In this document: piece after piece, positions 16,143 to 24,651 of the stretch
How positions within the stretch are numbered: the stretch's first letter is position 1
How the letters are laid out: each line of letters starts with the position of its first letter
Source: Hyphococcus sp.
GTDB lineage: Bacteria > Pseudomonadota > Alphaproteobacteria > Caulobacterales > Parvularculaceae
Direction: 5' to 3'
Length of the DNA: 37,451 bases
NCBI GenBank assembly: GCA_021776415.1
Contig: JAJFFY010000049.1
Location: forward strand, 1 to 37,451
Position numbers and translations under genes: made by a program
The notes under the pieces: model-generated
What the model was told of the DNA's origin: nothing
Databases searched by the model: none
What the model saw: only the letters and a program-made list of their open reading frames with translations

Positions 16143-17309
16143 GGCCGCCCTCAATCCCTTCACAAACCGCCGGAAGATATAAAAACTATCCTCCGGCCCG
16201 GGTGATGCTTCCGGGTGATGCTGGACTGATATTGCCGGCGCATCTTTCAGCGCCAGGCCGGAATTTGATCCGTCGAATAGCGATATATGGGTCTCAATGA
16301 CATTGTCGGGCAGGCTATCGCTATCGACAGTAAAGCCGTGGTTCATCGAGACGATCTCGACCTTGCCGGTGGCGAGGTCCTTGACCGGATGATTGGCGCC
16401 GTGATGGCTCTGGGCCATTTTTATTGTCTTGGCGCCGGCGGCGAGGGCTAAAATCTGGTGACCAAGACAGATGCCGAGGATCGGCACTTTGTTTTCAATC
16501 AGTTTACGGATGACGGGCGCTGCATACTCCGCAGTCGCCGCCGGGTCGCCGGGTCCGTTTGAAAGAACAACGCCGTCAGGTTTGTTTTGCATGATGTCGT
16601 CATAGCTTGCCGTCGCAGTCACAACTTTAACGCGGCAGCCTTCGCTGGCGAGGCGGCGCAGGATGTTTCGTTTGACGCCGTAATCGATGACGACAATTTG
16701 CGGGCCGCGTTTGTTTTGAACGCCGTAACCATCGGGCCAAATCCAGCCGGTCTCATCATGGTTGTAAGATTGCAGCGTCGTTACTTCCTTGGCGAGGTCG
16801 CGACCATCAAGACCGGGCCAGGCTTTGGCGCGCGCGGCCAGTGCTTCAATATCAAACGCGCCTGCCGGGTTATGGGCGATGACGCCATGGGGCATGCCAT
16901 GCTCGCGTATCGAGGCGGTGAGGGCTCGGGTGTCGACGCCGGCGATGGCGATAATGCCGCGGCGTCGCAACCATGCGGTAAGATCAAGTTGCGCGCGGTA
17001 GCTCGACGGGCTGGTGACGCTGGCGCGAAAGACTGCGCCGCGCGCGGCGGTTGCGGCGGCGGGGGATGCATTTTCAACGTCGTCTGCGTTGACGCCGACA
17101 TTGCCAATATGCGGGAAGGTGAAGGTGATAATCTGGCCCGCATAGGACGGGTCAGTCAAAATCTCCTGATAGCCAGTCATCGCGGTGTTGAAGCAAACCT
17201 CGCCCACAGCCTCGCCAACGGCGCCCAGCCCCTCGCCATAAAGCACTGTTCCGTCTGCTAAAACCAGCGCGGCGGTGGGGCTCGGCGGAGGTGCTTGACT
17301 AATTTTCAC
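16140..17309 (-). CDS. carA: Carbamoyl-phosphate synthase, small subunit
   Basis: CarA is the glutaminase subunit that feeds ammonia to CarB. The 389-residue protein has the N-terminal CPSase small domain ([46 protein letters not shown]). The class I amidotransferase domain follows, with nucleophile Cys281 in GICLGHQ and His365/Glu367 in HPEASPGP. The start codon is GTG at 17309; the nearby ATG is out of frame. It is encoded alone here: carB is on the same strand but 6.2 kb further on, so subunit synthesis must be coordinated from two transcripts. The stop lies in a palindromic repeat. Confidence 0.97.
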   Translation of the reverse strand: MKISQAPPPSPTAALVLADGTVLYGEGLGAVGEAVGEVCFNTAMTGYQEILTDPSYAGQIITFTFPHIGNVGVNADDVENASPAAATAARGAVFRASVTSPSSYRAQLDLTAWLRRRGIIAIAGVDTRALTASIREHGMPHGVIAHNPAGAFDIEALAARAKAWPGLDGRDLAKEVTTLQSYNHDETGWIWPDGYGVQNKRGPQIVVIDYGVKRNILRRLASEGCRVKVVTATASYDDIMQNKPDGVVLSNGPGDPAATAEYAAPVIRKLIENKVPILGICLGHQILALAAGAKTIKMAQSHHGANHPVKDLATGKVEIVSMNHGFTVDSDSLPDNVIETHISLFDGSNSGLALKDAPAISVQHHPEASPGPEDSFYIFRRFVKGLRAA

Positions 17310-17535
17310 GAAGGCATATCTCTTTTTGGTTCTGGCGCCATATGCCAGCAGCGCGGCGGGACTGGCGATTGCGGTTTCGGCCCGCGCAAATTGGCGCGAA
17401 GCTATGCGAGCGCGCCGTTTGGGTCAACAACGGATAAAGCGGAATTCACCCAACCAAAACAACCTTATAAATTCGAACTCCTTCTTGCGGCGCAATTTTT
17501 GAGATATGCGCGCGAAGGCTTTTGGAGAAACACTG

Positions 17536-17994
17536 ATGCTCAGAGAGCAAATCGACACCGCCCTGAAAACGGCCATGAAAGCCAGAGACGACAAGCTTCG
17601 CGTAGCGACGCTGCGGCTCATCAATGCGGCGATTAAAGACCGTGACATCGCCGCGCGTGGCGAAGACCGCTGCAATGGCGCAACCCAGGAAGAAATTCTC
17701 TCTATCCTCGCCAAGATGGTCAAGCAGCGCGAAGAAAGCGCAGCCGCCTTTGAAAAAGGGTGCCGTCCCGAGCTTGCCGAGCAGGAGCGCAACGAGATTG
17801 TCGTGGTGCGCGAGTTTTTGCCGCGTCAGCTATCCGACGACGAAATTAATACTGCGGTCGCTGGCGTGATCAAAGAATTTGAAGCGACGAGCCTTAAGGA
17901 TATGGGCAAATGCATGGCCGCGCTCAAAGAGCGCCATACCGGCGAAATGGATTTTGGCCGCGCCGGCAAGCTGGTGAAAGAAGCGCTCACCTAG
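17536..17994 (+). CDS. GatB/YqeY domain protein
   Basis: This 152-residue protein is related to the C-terminal tail domain of the GatB amidotransferase subunit. The start LREQIDTALKTAMKARDD, the middle RPELAEQERNEIVVVREFLPRQLSDDEI and the end LKDMGKCMAALKERHTGEMDFGRAGKLVKEAL are all highly typical. A role in tRNA-linked metabolism is presumed but unproven. I use the ATG at 17536, which has GGAGA 7 bases upstream; an in-frame ATG at 17506 would add ten atypical residues. In many alphaproteobacteria yqeY sits beside carA on one side and dnaG-rpoD on the other; here dnaG is 13.6 kb away. Its TAG stop lies in CTAGAGCAATTCCG. Confidence 0.92.
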   Translation: MLREQIDTALKTAMKARDDKLRVATLRLINAAIKDRDIAARGEDRCNGATQEEILSILAKMVKQREESAAAFEKGCRPELAEQERNEIVVVREFLPRQLSDDEINTAVAGVIKEFEATSLKDMGKCMAALKERHTGEMDFGRAGKLVKEALT

Positions 17995-18035
17995 AGCAAT
18001 TCCGGATAATCGCGCCACGCTAATCAGGAAATACC

Positions 18036-18908
18036 CTAGTGGTTTTCTGGAAGCCGGTCACGATAACGCCGGCTGCCGGGAATAACCGAACCGTCGGCAA
18101 GAGTGATGTCGACGCCGCCATCGCCGGTCGGTTTGATCTCGACAATATGGTTGCGATTGGCCAGATGCGAGCGGTGCACCCGAATATGTTCATCACCTGA
18201 CTGCGCCAGCAGTTTTTCGAGTGCGGTCATGGTCATGCGGGCGAGGAATGATTTGTCTTGGGTGCGCACATCGACATAATTGCCGGCCGCTTGCGCTGTG
18301 ATGATTTCGGGCGCGCTGACAATGAAAGATACGCCACCGGATTTTAAAGTAATGCGATGTGCGGTGCGCGCCTGACCGACGGCCGCCGCCGCCTCAAGCC
18401 GGCGTTGTTCCATGGCGCGAAAAGCAACGAACGTAAACATTAACACCGCATAGGTGAGGCCGTCCTTTTGCATTTCATAAATGATGTGTTGCGGCGCCAA
18501 TAAGTTGACGTTGTAACTATGCCCGACAAGCGGCGGAAACAGCATAAGGCGTATGGCATACATTATGTTTACGTGAAGCAAAGTGAACAGGGCGAAGGCG
18601 CCGGCATGGATCGGCGCTGACCAGCGCCAGGCGAATATCGATATCGGCGCCCGGTTGAGGACAAGAGGAAATAAAACCGACAGCGCGAATATAGTGGCGT
18701 GTGACGAGATTTCGAGCGTCCAGGTGTGCGGCCAGGAGATTTGAAGCCCAGTTTGGGCGACGTCGGTTCGCTGTGTTGCGATCTGCATGGTCACTGAGAC
18801 GGTGATCATCAGCGCGATGAAGGCACGCGCGCGCTGATCAGCGCGCTGATCAGCGGCATATTCTGGATTTGGGACGCGCCCTTGTTGCTCCACACCGCGG
18901 TTCAACAC
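18036..18908 (-). CDS. Membrane-anchored LytTR regulator, paralog 1
   Basis: A 290-residue protein with about four transmembrane helices (residues about 28-165) joined by a short charged helix to a C-terminal LytTR DNA-binding domain (from about residue 190). The LytTR part shows AAGNYVDVRTQDKSFLARMT, HIRVHRSHLANRNHIVEIKP and the end VIPGSRRYRDRL. No receiver or kinase domain is present, so it is a one-component membrane regulator. It is clearly paralogous to the protein at 19863-20729, including in the membrane part (YE..KD.LTYA). Direct repeats of a TTTCGTC...GATG motif sit just upstream and may be its own binding site. Confidence 0.88.
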   Translation of the reverse strand: MLNRGVEQQGRVPNPEYAADQRADQRARAFIALMITVSVTMQIATQRTDVAQTGLQISWPHTWTLEISSHATIFALSVLFPLVLNRAPISIFAWRWSAPIHAGAFALFTLLHVNIMYAIRLMLFPPLVGHSYNVNLLAPQHIIYEMQKDGLTYAVLMFTFVAFRAMEQRRLEAAAAVGQARTAHRITLKSGGVSFIVSAPEIITAQAAGNYVDVRTQDKSFLARMTMTALEKLLAQSGDEHIRVHRSHLANRNHIVEIKPTGDGGVDITLADGSVIPGSRRYRDRLPENH

Positions 18909-18922
18909 TTATATTCTCCGTT

Positions 18923-18956
18923 TTTCGTCCCTGATGGCTGTATTTCGTCACCGATG
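18923..18956. promoter_or_regulatory. Tandem direct repeat, candidate LytTR operator
   Basis: TTTCGTCCCTGATG (18923-18936) and TTTCGTCACCGATG (18943-18956) match at 12 of 14 positions and start 20 bases apart, about two helical turns. LytTR proteins generally bind such phased direct repeats. A degenerate third copy (TCGTCCCCCGAT, from 18964) keeps the phasing approximately. The site is 15-48 bases upstream of the LytTR gene and about 120-150 bases upstream of the divergent barrel gene. An inverted pair CTGACA/TGTCAG (18984-18989, 19008-19013) lies nearby. Confidence 0.5.
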
Positions 18957-19075
18957 ATCATGGTCGTCCCCCGATTCTGTATCCTGACACATTCGTGATG
19001 ACGGCGCTGTCAGTCCGCAACATAAAGCCTTTGTGGCTGGATTTATTCAATATCTCAACGCATAGGAAACTAAAA

Positions 19076-19726
19076 ATGCGGATTGCAAAAACTACTCAAG
19101 GCGTTATCTTGGCGGCGCTATGCTCTATGCCTGCCCTCGCCATCGAAGGGCCCGCAGTTATCGTTGGCGCTGAGGGCAAGGTCTTTGACGGGCTTTATGG
19201 CGGTGTAGATTTTAGCCGACAAAACGTCATCGCCGGCTCGCTTGTGGGAGGGGTCGACATCCTTCAGGAAGATAACAAATTCATCGCGTCCGCTTTCGGC
19301 GGGTATCGGAAACAATTCGGCTCAATCGTGATTGGCGTCGAGGGCGGTTACGGTCGATTTGACGGCGAATTGCTGCTTTCCGATCCATCGCAGCAGCTTG
19401 CAATCGCCTATGAGAGCAACAGCCAGACCCATTATGGCGCCATCTTAGGCTATGCGTTCGGGACCGAACAAGACACGCTCGCCTTCGGTTATGTTTCCGA
19501 AGTCAGTCGAAAATTCGATGTCGCAATTGTGAGCGCCGGCCAGTCTTTCGTCCAGCGTGACCGGCAGGGAATCCTGCGCTTCGGCGCCGGGTTGGAAAAG
19601 CGCATTTCAGGGCCGTTCCACGCCCGGTTGACTGCGGGCGCTTCGAGAGCGGACTTCAATCAAGTGACGAATATCGACCCAGGTATTGAGTTCGAATTCG
19701 GCGCTGCATTCATTTTTCAATTCTAA
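19076..19726 (+). CDS. Outer-membrane beta-barrel protein
   Basis: I choose the ATG at 19076 (216 aa), preceded by AGGAAA, because it opens a clean signal peptide (MRIAKTTQGVILAALCSMPALA). An ATG at 18995 would add 27 residues ahead of it. The mature part has alternating aromatic and small residues in short strands (LYGGVDFSRQNVIAG, IVIGVEGGYGRFDGEL, HYGAILGYAFG, LAFGYVSE) and ends in Phe, the usual barrel-assembly signal. It looks like a small 8-stranded porin or OmpA-barrel-type protein. It is flanked by two paralogous LytTR regulators and may be their target. No precise family is recognised. Confidence 0.75.
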   Translation: MRIAKTTQGVILAALCSMPALAIEGPAVIVGAEGKVFDGLYGGVDFSRQNVIAGSLVGGVDILQEDNKFIASAFGGYRKQFGSIVIGVEGGYGRFDGELLLSDPSQQLAIAYESNSQTHYGAILGYAFGTEQDTLAFGYVSEVSRKFDVAIVSAGQSFVQRDRQGILRFGAGLEKRISGPFHARLTAGASRADFNQVTNIDPGIEFEFGAAFIFQF

Positions 19727-19862
19727 GGTGTGACTGCGAGCTTGCAACGAGGGCTTTGGCGGCGGCAAATCGGAATTAAGCAATGACCCTTGCCGTTCGC
19801 TTCGCCACGGGCAAAACAATCGCAAAAAAGCGACTTTCTTCAGCCCGCGTGACCAATTTTAT

Positions 19863-20729
19863 CTAATTAGCTGTAGATGAAAGCCGGTCGCGATAACGCC
19901 GGCTGCCGGGAATAGTTTGGCCGTCGTTCATTGCGATTTTTACGTCGCCTTCGCCGGTCGGGCGGATCTCCTGAATATGATTGGTGTTGACGATATAAGA
20001 CCGGTGGACGCGTACAGCATTGACGCCTGCGTCGGCGAGTTGCCGCTCTATGGCGGCAAGGGTCGCGCGCGCCAAATGCGTTTTGCCATTGGCGGCGACT
20101 TCGACATAGTTGGATGCTGACTTCACCCAACGCACGTCTTTGGCGTCAACCCAGATTGATCGCCCGCCGCATTTTAGCGTCAGCTTCTTTGATCGCTTGG
20201 CGTCTTCGCGCGCGGCGGCGATCTCCCTTCGCTGCTGCGCTAATTGCCGGCCGAAGGTGATGAAGAAAACGAATAGCGCATAGGTAAGAACATCTTTTCG
20301 ATATTCGTAAATCAGATCGCGCGGCAGATGGTCGGAAAAGGTGTAAGAGGTCGAAAAAAACAGCATGAATGCAAGCTTCCTGAACGCCACCATCAGCCCG
20401 ACATGGATAAGCGAATAGATGACGCTTGCGACGCCATGGGCGCCGATAACGTATGACCATTGATGTTGTCCTGGGGTTGCGCGGCTGGTGAGCCATGCGA
20501 CGGCCGGGAAGAGCGCAAATAACACGACAACGCTCGTTACCTCGTAGATCGCGAAATAAGCCGGTTCCGAGCCGTCGCCGTCGCGTCCGTATTCGGTGAG
20601 GTTTGACAGGATATCGACCGCGAGGAAGGCGGTCAGGAACCCTGCCAGCCACAGGAAACTCAGACGGTCAGCGTCAACATCGTCCTGGTGCGGTGGGCGA
20701 TTGTTGTTATTCGGGGGGCTTGAGCTCAT
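19863..20729 (-). CDS. Membrane-anchored LytTR regulator, paralog 2
   Basis: A 288-residue protein with the same layout as the one at 18036-18908. A short polar N-terminus (Asn/Pro-rich) is followed by about four transmembrane helices (residues about 28-170), then a LytTR domain with SASNYVEVAANGKTHLARAT, VRVHRSYIVNTNHIQEIRP and IPGSRRYRDRLSS. The two C-termini are nearly identical in the last segment. There is no receiver domain. The shared motif TTCGTCACCGA lies 62-73 bases upstream of its start. The pair probably arose by duplication, with the barrel gene now between them. The acyltransferase gene is transcribed divergently. Confidence 0.88.
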   Translation of the reverse strand: MSSSPPNNNNRPPHQDDVDADRLSFLWLAGFLTAFLAVDILSNLTEYGRDGDGSEPAYFAIYEVTSVVVLFALFPAVAWLTSRATPGQHQWSYVIGAHGVASVIYSLIHVGLMVAFRKLAFMLFFSTSYTFSDHLPRDLIYEYRKDVLTYALFVFFITFGRQLAQQRREIAAAREDAKRSKKLTLKCGGRSIWVDAKDVRWVKSASNYVEVAANGKTHLARATLAAIERQLADAGVNAVRVHRSYIVNTNHIQEIRPTGEGDVKIAMNDGQTIPGSRRYRDRLSSTAN

Positions 20730-20790
20730 CAGGTGTTTTTAGGGCGCTCCGCCGCGTTACCGCAACAACTATGCGGCTGCGCCTTACACA

Positions 20791-20804
20791 ATTCGTCACC
20801 GAAG
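20791..20804. promoter_or_regulatory. Single copy of the LytTR-associated motif
   Basis: ATTCGTCACCGAAG shares the 11-mer TTCGTCACCGA with the repeat at 18943. A weaker relative, CGTTACCG (20755-20762), is 39 bases away, about four helical turns. It lies between LytTR paralog 2 and the divergent acyltransferase, about 130 bases from the latter's start. Confidence 0.4.
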
Positions 20805-20934
20805 AGCCGCCGCTTATCCCATGGGCGCCGGTTCCCCCGCCGTTTGCAACACGCAGCCGCGGCGCCGCCCTTCGCGCTGGCGGTATTGGCGCCGTCTGGG
20901 CAGTTTATCTGCAGCTATTCATGGAATAAAAAAA

Positions 20935-22161
20935 ATGGCGATTGCAGACACTTTGAGCCGAGATGGCGGAAACTTCTCCGCCACTGATGACAGCCGCCGT
21001 TATGACCTCGACTGGCTGCGCGTGATCGCCTTCGGGCTGTTGATCTTCTACCATGTGGGCATGTTTTACGTGTCCTGGGGGTGGCACGTAAAAAGCGTCT
21101 ATGCGGGGACGACGGGCGAGCCGTTAATGCTGCTGGTCAATCCGTGGCGGCTGGCGCTTCTGTTTTTCATTTCCGGGGTTGCGATCCGCTTCGCTTCGGA
21201 CAAAGCGAGGTCAAAAAGGCGGTTTGCCGCCTCGCGCCTGTTCCGTCTGGGGTTGCCGATCTTCGCGGGCATGATCGTTATCGTCACCCCCCAGGCCTAT
21301 TTTCAGCTCCGATATAGCGGCGAGATTGAGCCGGGTTACTTTTCATTTTGGGCGGATTATTTGAAATTGGAACAGACCTTCTCAATCACAACGCCGACCT
21401 GGAACCATTTATGGTATGTCGTCTATCTGCTTGCCTATATTCTGCTGCTTACGCCGCTGCTGCCTTTGATGCGCCGCTTCGCGGAAGGCATGGGCGGCGA
21501 CTTTGTCGCTAAAGCTCTTGGCGGACCAGTGCGGCTTCTTCTTTTTGTTCCCATTGCCTTTCTCGCGTATGAATTTTTCTTAGAGCCGTATTTTCCGACA
21601 ACGCATGATCTTATGAATGACTGGGCCAATCACGCGCATCGATTTACGATTTTTCTGTTGGGTTATTTTGCAGCCAAGAACGGACGATTCTGGTTGAGCG
21701 TCGATCGTGCGCTGCCCTGGGCGGTTGGGCTAGTCATCATTATCGGCGGCGGTCGATTGATCTTACGTGCAACGGATTGGGATCTTTATATATCGATATT
21801 GGGGAGCCCGTTTGGCGTTATGGTTATTGCACTTTATGCTTGGAGCTTCATCGCAGCGCTTTTGGGGATTGGGCAGCGCTATCTCAATCGGCCCTCGCGG
21901 GCGCTGACCTATCTTACCGGCGCGGTCTTTTGTTATTACATTCTGCATCAAACGATTATTGTCGCTGTTGGCTATTATCTTACACAGCTGCAGCTTGGCG
22001 TGTTGCCTGAGTTTCTGCTCGTTACCGCTGTGACAGTTCTGGGTTGCGGCGTGGGCTATGAATTATTCAGACACATTCCGATTTTGCGCTTGTTCCTGGG
22101 GATAAAAACCGCGCCGCAAGAGAAAATGTTACGCGGTTCAGAGGTTGCGGCCCCTGCGTGA
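20935..22161 (+). CDS. Acyltransferase family integral membrane protein
   Basis: A 408-residue polytopic protein of the acyltransferase 3 family, with the opening RRYDLDWLRVIAFGLLIFYHVG and an estimated ten transmembrane helices. The family transfers acetyl, succinyl or other acyl groups onto sugars or polymers at the cytoplasmic membrane; OpgC-like glucan modification is one possibility, but the substrate is unknown. I use the ATG at 20935, since the in-frame extension back to 20821 is Arg-rich and unlike the family. No strong ribosome-binding site is visible. It is divergent from LytTR paralog 2 and may share its control region. It ends 64 bases before the monooxygenase gene. Confidence 0.85.
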   Translation: MAIADTLSRDGGNFSATDDSRRYDLDWLRVIAFGLLIFYHVGMFYVSWGWHVKSVYAGTTGEPLMLLVNPWRLALLFFISGVAIRFASDKARSKRRFAASRLFRLGLPIFAGMIVIVTPQAYFQLRYSGEIEPGYFSFWADYLKLEQTFSITTPTWNHLWYVVYLLAYILLLTPLLPLMRRFAEGMGGDFVAKALGGPVRLLLFVPIAFLAYEFFLEPYFPTTHDLMNDWANHAHRFTIFLLGYFAAKNGRFWLSVDRALPWAVGLVIIIGGGRLILRATDWDLYISILGSPFGVMVIALYAWSFIAALLGIGQRYLNRPSRALTYLTGAVFCYYILHQTIIVAVGYYLTQLQLGVLPEFLLVTAVTVLGCGVGYELFRHIPILRLFLGIKTAPQEKMLRGSEVAAPA

Positions 22162-22225
22162 TGCGGTCTGGACGCGGGGTTTGAAATCAGGCGATATCTG
22201 CTTCGGCTGATCGGTCAGGGGCGTC

Positions 22226-23458
22226 ATGGATATTGCAATCGCGGGGGCGGGGATCGCAGGACTGGCGGCGGCGTCTTTCCTGCGCCGGCAAGGTCATCGC
22301 GTCATCATCTATGACCGGCTCGACAAACCAGCGCCCATAGGCTCCGGGCTCATCATCCAGCCTACCGGTCAGGCGGTTTTATCGGCGCTTGGGCTGGGGG
22401 AGGCGTTGTCGCGTCGCGGCGCGCGCATTGATCGGTTGTTCGGCCGCGCAGCGAGGAGCGGACGCGTTGCGCTTGATGTCAGTTTCGGCATTGGCGGAGA
22501 CGCGCACGGCATTGGCGTTCATCGCGCCGCCTTGTTTGATCTGCTGTTTTCTGAAGCAATTGACGCCGGGGCTGAGTTTGAGCCCGCCCATGAGGTGGCG
22601 GGCGTGCATGTTGGCGAGAGGGAGGCGTTAGAATTTACCGATGGTCAGCGCTCGCCGGGATTTGACCTCATTGTTGATGCGCTCGGCCTCCATTCTCCTT
22701 TGGTTGAGCGCAAAGACCCGTTTCTCGATTATGGCGCGCTGTGGGCTAATATTCCGCTTACGGAAGATATTGGGCTGATACCAAACACGCTGGAACAGAG
22801 ATATGAAGGCGCGCGCAAGACCGCGGGCATCATGCCGATTGGTTCAATAAGTGGCGGCCCGCCCCTTACGGCGTTCTTTTGGAGCTTGCGCTGCGATCAC
22901 TATGCACTGTGGCGGGCGGCGGGTCTTGAGGTCTGGAAACAAGAGGTGCTGGCGCTGTGGCCTGCGCTGGATCCGCATTTGGCAGTTATTCAGAACCCGG
23001 AACAGTTGGTCTTTGCACGCTACGCCCACCACACCATTGGCAACCCGGTGGAGGGCCGCCTGGTGCATGTCGGCGACAGTTGGCATGCGGCAAGCCCGCA
23101 GCTCGGGCAGGGCGCCAATATGGCGTTGCTCGATGCCTATGCGCTTGCAAAATCTACCAACCAAACGACGGATGTGGATGACGCTCTGGCGGCCTATAAG
23201 ATGCTGCGGCAGCGCCATATCTGGCTCTATCAAACCATCAGCCAGCTTTTCACACCATTCTACCAGTCAGATTCCAGGCTGTTGCCGTGGCTGCGCGATA
23301 CTATCGCCGCGCCATTGTCGCAACTTCCGCCGATAGCGGCGGTCCTGTCATCGATGGTGGCGGGAACGCTGGGCGCGCCGTTGCAACGGCTGGGGTTGAT
23401 GGATAGGCGCGTTGCTGATCCTTGGCGACGCGATGCTGGGCATCGCTCCTCAGGATGA
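22226..23458 (+). CDS. FAD-dependent monooxygenase (PHBH-type)
   Basis: A 410-residue flavoprotein with the N-terminal dinucleotide fold DIAIAGAGIAGLAAASFLRRQGH, an FAD/substrate segment (SGLIIQPTGQAVLSALGL), and the second FAD motif VHVGDSWHAASPQLGQGANMALLDAYALA. It belongs to the p-hydroxybenzoate hydroxylase-like aromatic monooxygenases; the substrate is not readable. AGGGGCG precedes the ATG. The last 13 or so codons (DPWRRDAGHRSSG) and the TGA stop are encoded by the left arm of a dispersed palindromic repeat, so the native C-terminus has probably been replaced or extended. Confidence 0.87.
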   Translation: MDIAIAGAGIAGLAAASFLRRQGHRVIIYDRLDKPAPIGSGLIIQPTGQAVLSALGLGEALSRRGARIDRLFGRAARSGRVALDVSFGIGGDAHGIGVHRAALFDLLFSEAIDAGAEFEPAHEVAGVHVGEREALEFTDGQRSPGFDLIVDALGLHSPLVERKDPFLDYGALWANIPLTEDIGLIPNTLEQRYEGARKTAGIMPIGSISGGPPLTAFFWSLRCDHYALWRAAGLEVWKQEVLALWPALDPHLAVIQNPEQLVFARYAHHTIGNPVEGRLVHVGDSWHAASPQLGQGANMALLDAYALAKSTNQTTDVDDALAAYKMLRQRHIWLYQTISQLFTPFYQSDSRLLPWLRDTIAAPLSQLPPIAAVLSSMVAGTLGAPLQRLGLMDRRVADPWRRDAGHRSSG

Positions 23459-23530
23459 GGACGTGAGTATTCATTGTGTATGCACACCCTCATCGTGAGG
23501 AGCGGACCGAAAGTCTGCGTCGCGAAGGAT
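23418..23530. repeat. Dispersed palindromic repeat, copy 2
   Basis: The left part (ATCCTTGGCGACGC from 23418, then GCTCCTCAGGATGAGG) and the right part (CCTCATCGTGAGGAGC, then GCGTCGCGAAGGAT ending at 23530) are complementary with a few mismatches. They match the arms of the element at 5781-5890. Small side hairpins are present here too (GATGCTGGGCATC; GGACCGAAAGTCTGC weakly). The left arm runs into the monooxygenase reading frame. Confidence 0.82.
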
Positions 23531-23561
23531 AGAACTACATCCGGCATTTAGCGTATTCGCG

Positions 23562-24158
23562 TTACTTCGAGACGCGTGCGCCAAACAGGCAATCGCCAAT
23601 AGATGAGATCGCTGCATCGACGGCATAGCCAAAAAGCCTGTCGCCGAAAAAATCTTTTTGCAGGCTGAGCATCACCAGCAAAGTCATGCGTGCGGCGATA
23701 ACATCGCGTTTGGGCGGCGAGGGTTTCATATTCCAGCGCGCGATCAGCGTGTCCAGAAATAGCTGATGCTGCTTTTGATGGTCGAGCAATCTGGTTGCTG
23801 GCATTCTGCTTGTGATGGCAAGGCGCTCAGCCTCCCGACCCATAACCTGGACCAGGGGGTCATCACAGATTTGCGCAAATAATGCTCGCAATCGTGTTTC
23901 AAACGCCCTGCGCGATCGGGCTGTTCCTGTCAGGATGGGCGCCCGGATACGGTTTTGCACATCCTCAAGCAGCTCAAAATATAACAGCTCTTTCGTATCA
24001 TAGAATTTATAGAACGATCCTTTAGCGATACCGGCGCGGGTCGCGAGTTGTTCAACGCTGGTTTTGATCACGCCAGTTTCAGCGAAAAGGCGGGCCCCCG
24101 CATGGCGTAGCCGCGCACGAATGGAGGCGCGTTCATTGTCGTTAAAGGCGCGCGGCAT
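23562..24158 (-). CDS. TetR family transcriptional regulator
   Basis: A 198-residue repressor with an N-terminal helix-turn-helix (residues about 13-60: ARLFAETGVIKTSVEQLATRAGIAKGSFYKFYDTKELLY) and a helical C-terminal ligand-binding domain of the usual length. It is divergent from a small membrane protein and a MAPEG gene. The 64-base gap contains a strong palindrome overlapping a plausible promoter, so it most likely represses itself and these two genes. The inducer is unknown. Confidence 0.92.
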   Translation of the reverse strand: MPRAFNDNERASIRARLRHAGARLFAETGVIKTSVEQLATRAGIAKGSFYKFYDTKELLYFELLEDVQNRIRAPILTGTARSRRAFETRLRALFAQICDDPLVQVMGREAERLAITSRMPATRLLDHQKQHQLFLDTLIARWNMKPSPPKRDVIAARMTLLVMLSLQKDFFGDRLFGYAVDAAISSIGDCLFGARVSK

Positions 24159-24167
24159 GGCATATCC

Positions 24168-24202
24168 TATGACTGTTTGACTGATATCAGTAAATAGTCA
24201 TA
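24168..24202. promoter_or_regulatory. TetR-type operator overlapping a promoter
   Basis: The centre ACTGATATCAGT (24180-24191) is a perfect 12-base palindrome, and outside it TATGACT (24168-24174) pairs with AGTCATA (24196-24202). A plus-strand promoter TTGACT (24177) with CATACT 16 bases downstream overlaps it, so bound repressor would block transcription of 24223-25041. The start of the TetR gene is ten bases to the left. Confidence 0.7.
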
Positions 24203-24222
24203 CTGTAAATATACCGAAAACC

Positions 24223-24636
24223 ATGGGTGACGCTATGTCGAAATTAAAACCGCTCATGCTGCTGGTTGGCGTGCTGGCCGGGCTGACTTTTGCCGGACTC
24301 ACAATCGTTGCAGCGATACATGGCGCTGAGCATAGGGTTGCGCTGGCGATGCTTGTCGGTATTGCGCTTCTTGCGGTATTCGCAGCGCCAGACGCCCCAA
24401 AACGAAATGCTTTTGCGAGCGGCTTTCTTATCGCGCTAGTCGCTGTTCTGACGCAAGCGGCGTTCCTGCCGGTCTATTTTGAAAATAACCCGTCCTACCA
24501 GCTAGTGGAAATTCCTTTCGGCTTGAGCGCGCGCAGTTACATAATGTTGTTCGCGCCGCTCGGCGCTGCTGTTGCCGGTGCAATGACCACGGCAGTCGCG
24601 TGGGTGGCGGCGGTAATTTTTCTTCGCAATAAATAA
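24223..24636 (+). CDS. Small four-helix membrane protein, unknown function
   Basis: A 137-residue protein with about four transmembrane segments: LMLLVGVLAGLTFAGLTIVA, VALAMLVGIALLAVFA, FASGFLIALVAVLTQAAFLPVYF and MLFAPLGAAVAGAMTTAVAWVAAVIFL. I do not recognise the family. An internal ATG at 24235 (MSKLKPL) is an alternative start. It is the first gene after the TetR operator and is followed 15 bases later by the MAPEG gene, so the two are probably one operon under TetR control. Confidence 0.75.
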   Translation: MGDAMSKLKPLMLLVGVLAGLTFAGLTIVAAIHGAEHRVALAMLVGIALLAVFAAPDAPKRNAFASGFLIALVAVLTQAAFLPVYFENNPSYQLVEIPFGLSARSYIMLFAPLGAAVAGAMTTAVAWVAAVIFLRNK

Positions 24637-24651
24637 TGTCGGGAGCTGACG

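Noticed and set aside
18829-18870. GATCAGCGCGCTGATCAGCG palindrome as an operator
   Set aside because: It lies inside the LytTR paralog 1 coding sequence (repeated Ala-Asp-Gln-Arg codons) and is explained by the repeated codons.
20821-20934. Extended N-terminus of the acyltransferase starting at 20821
   Set aside because: The added 38 residues are Arg/Trp-rich and unlike the family, which usually begins shortly before the R-Y-D-L-D-W-L-R segment.
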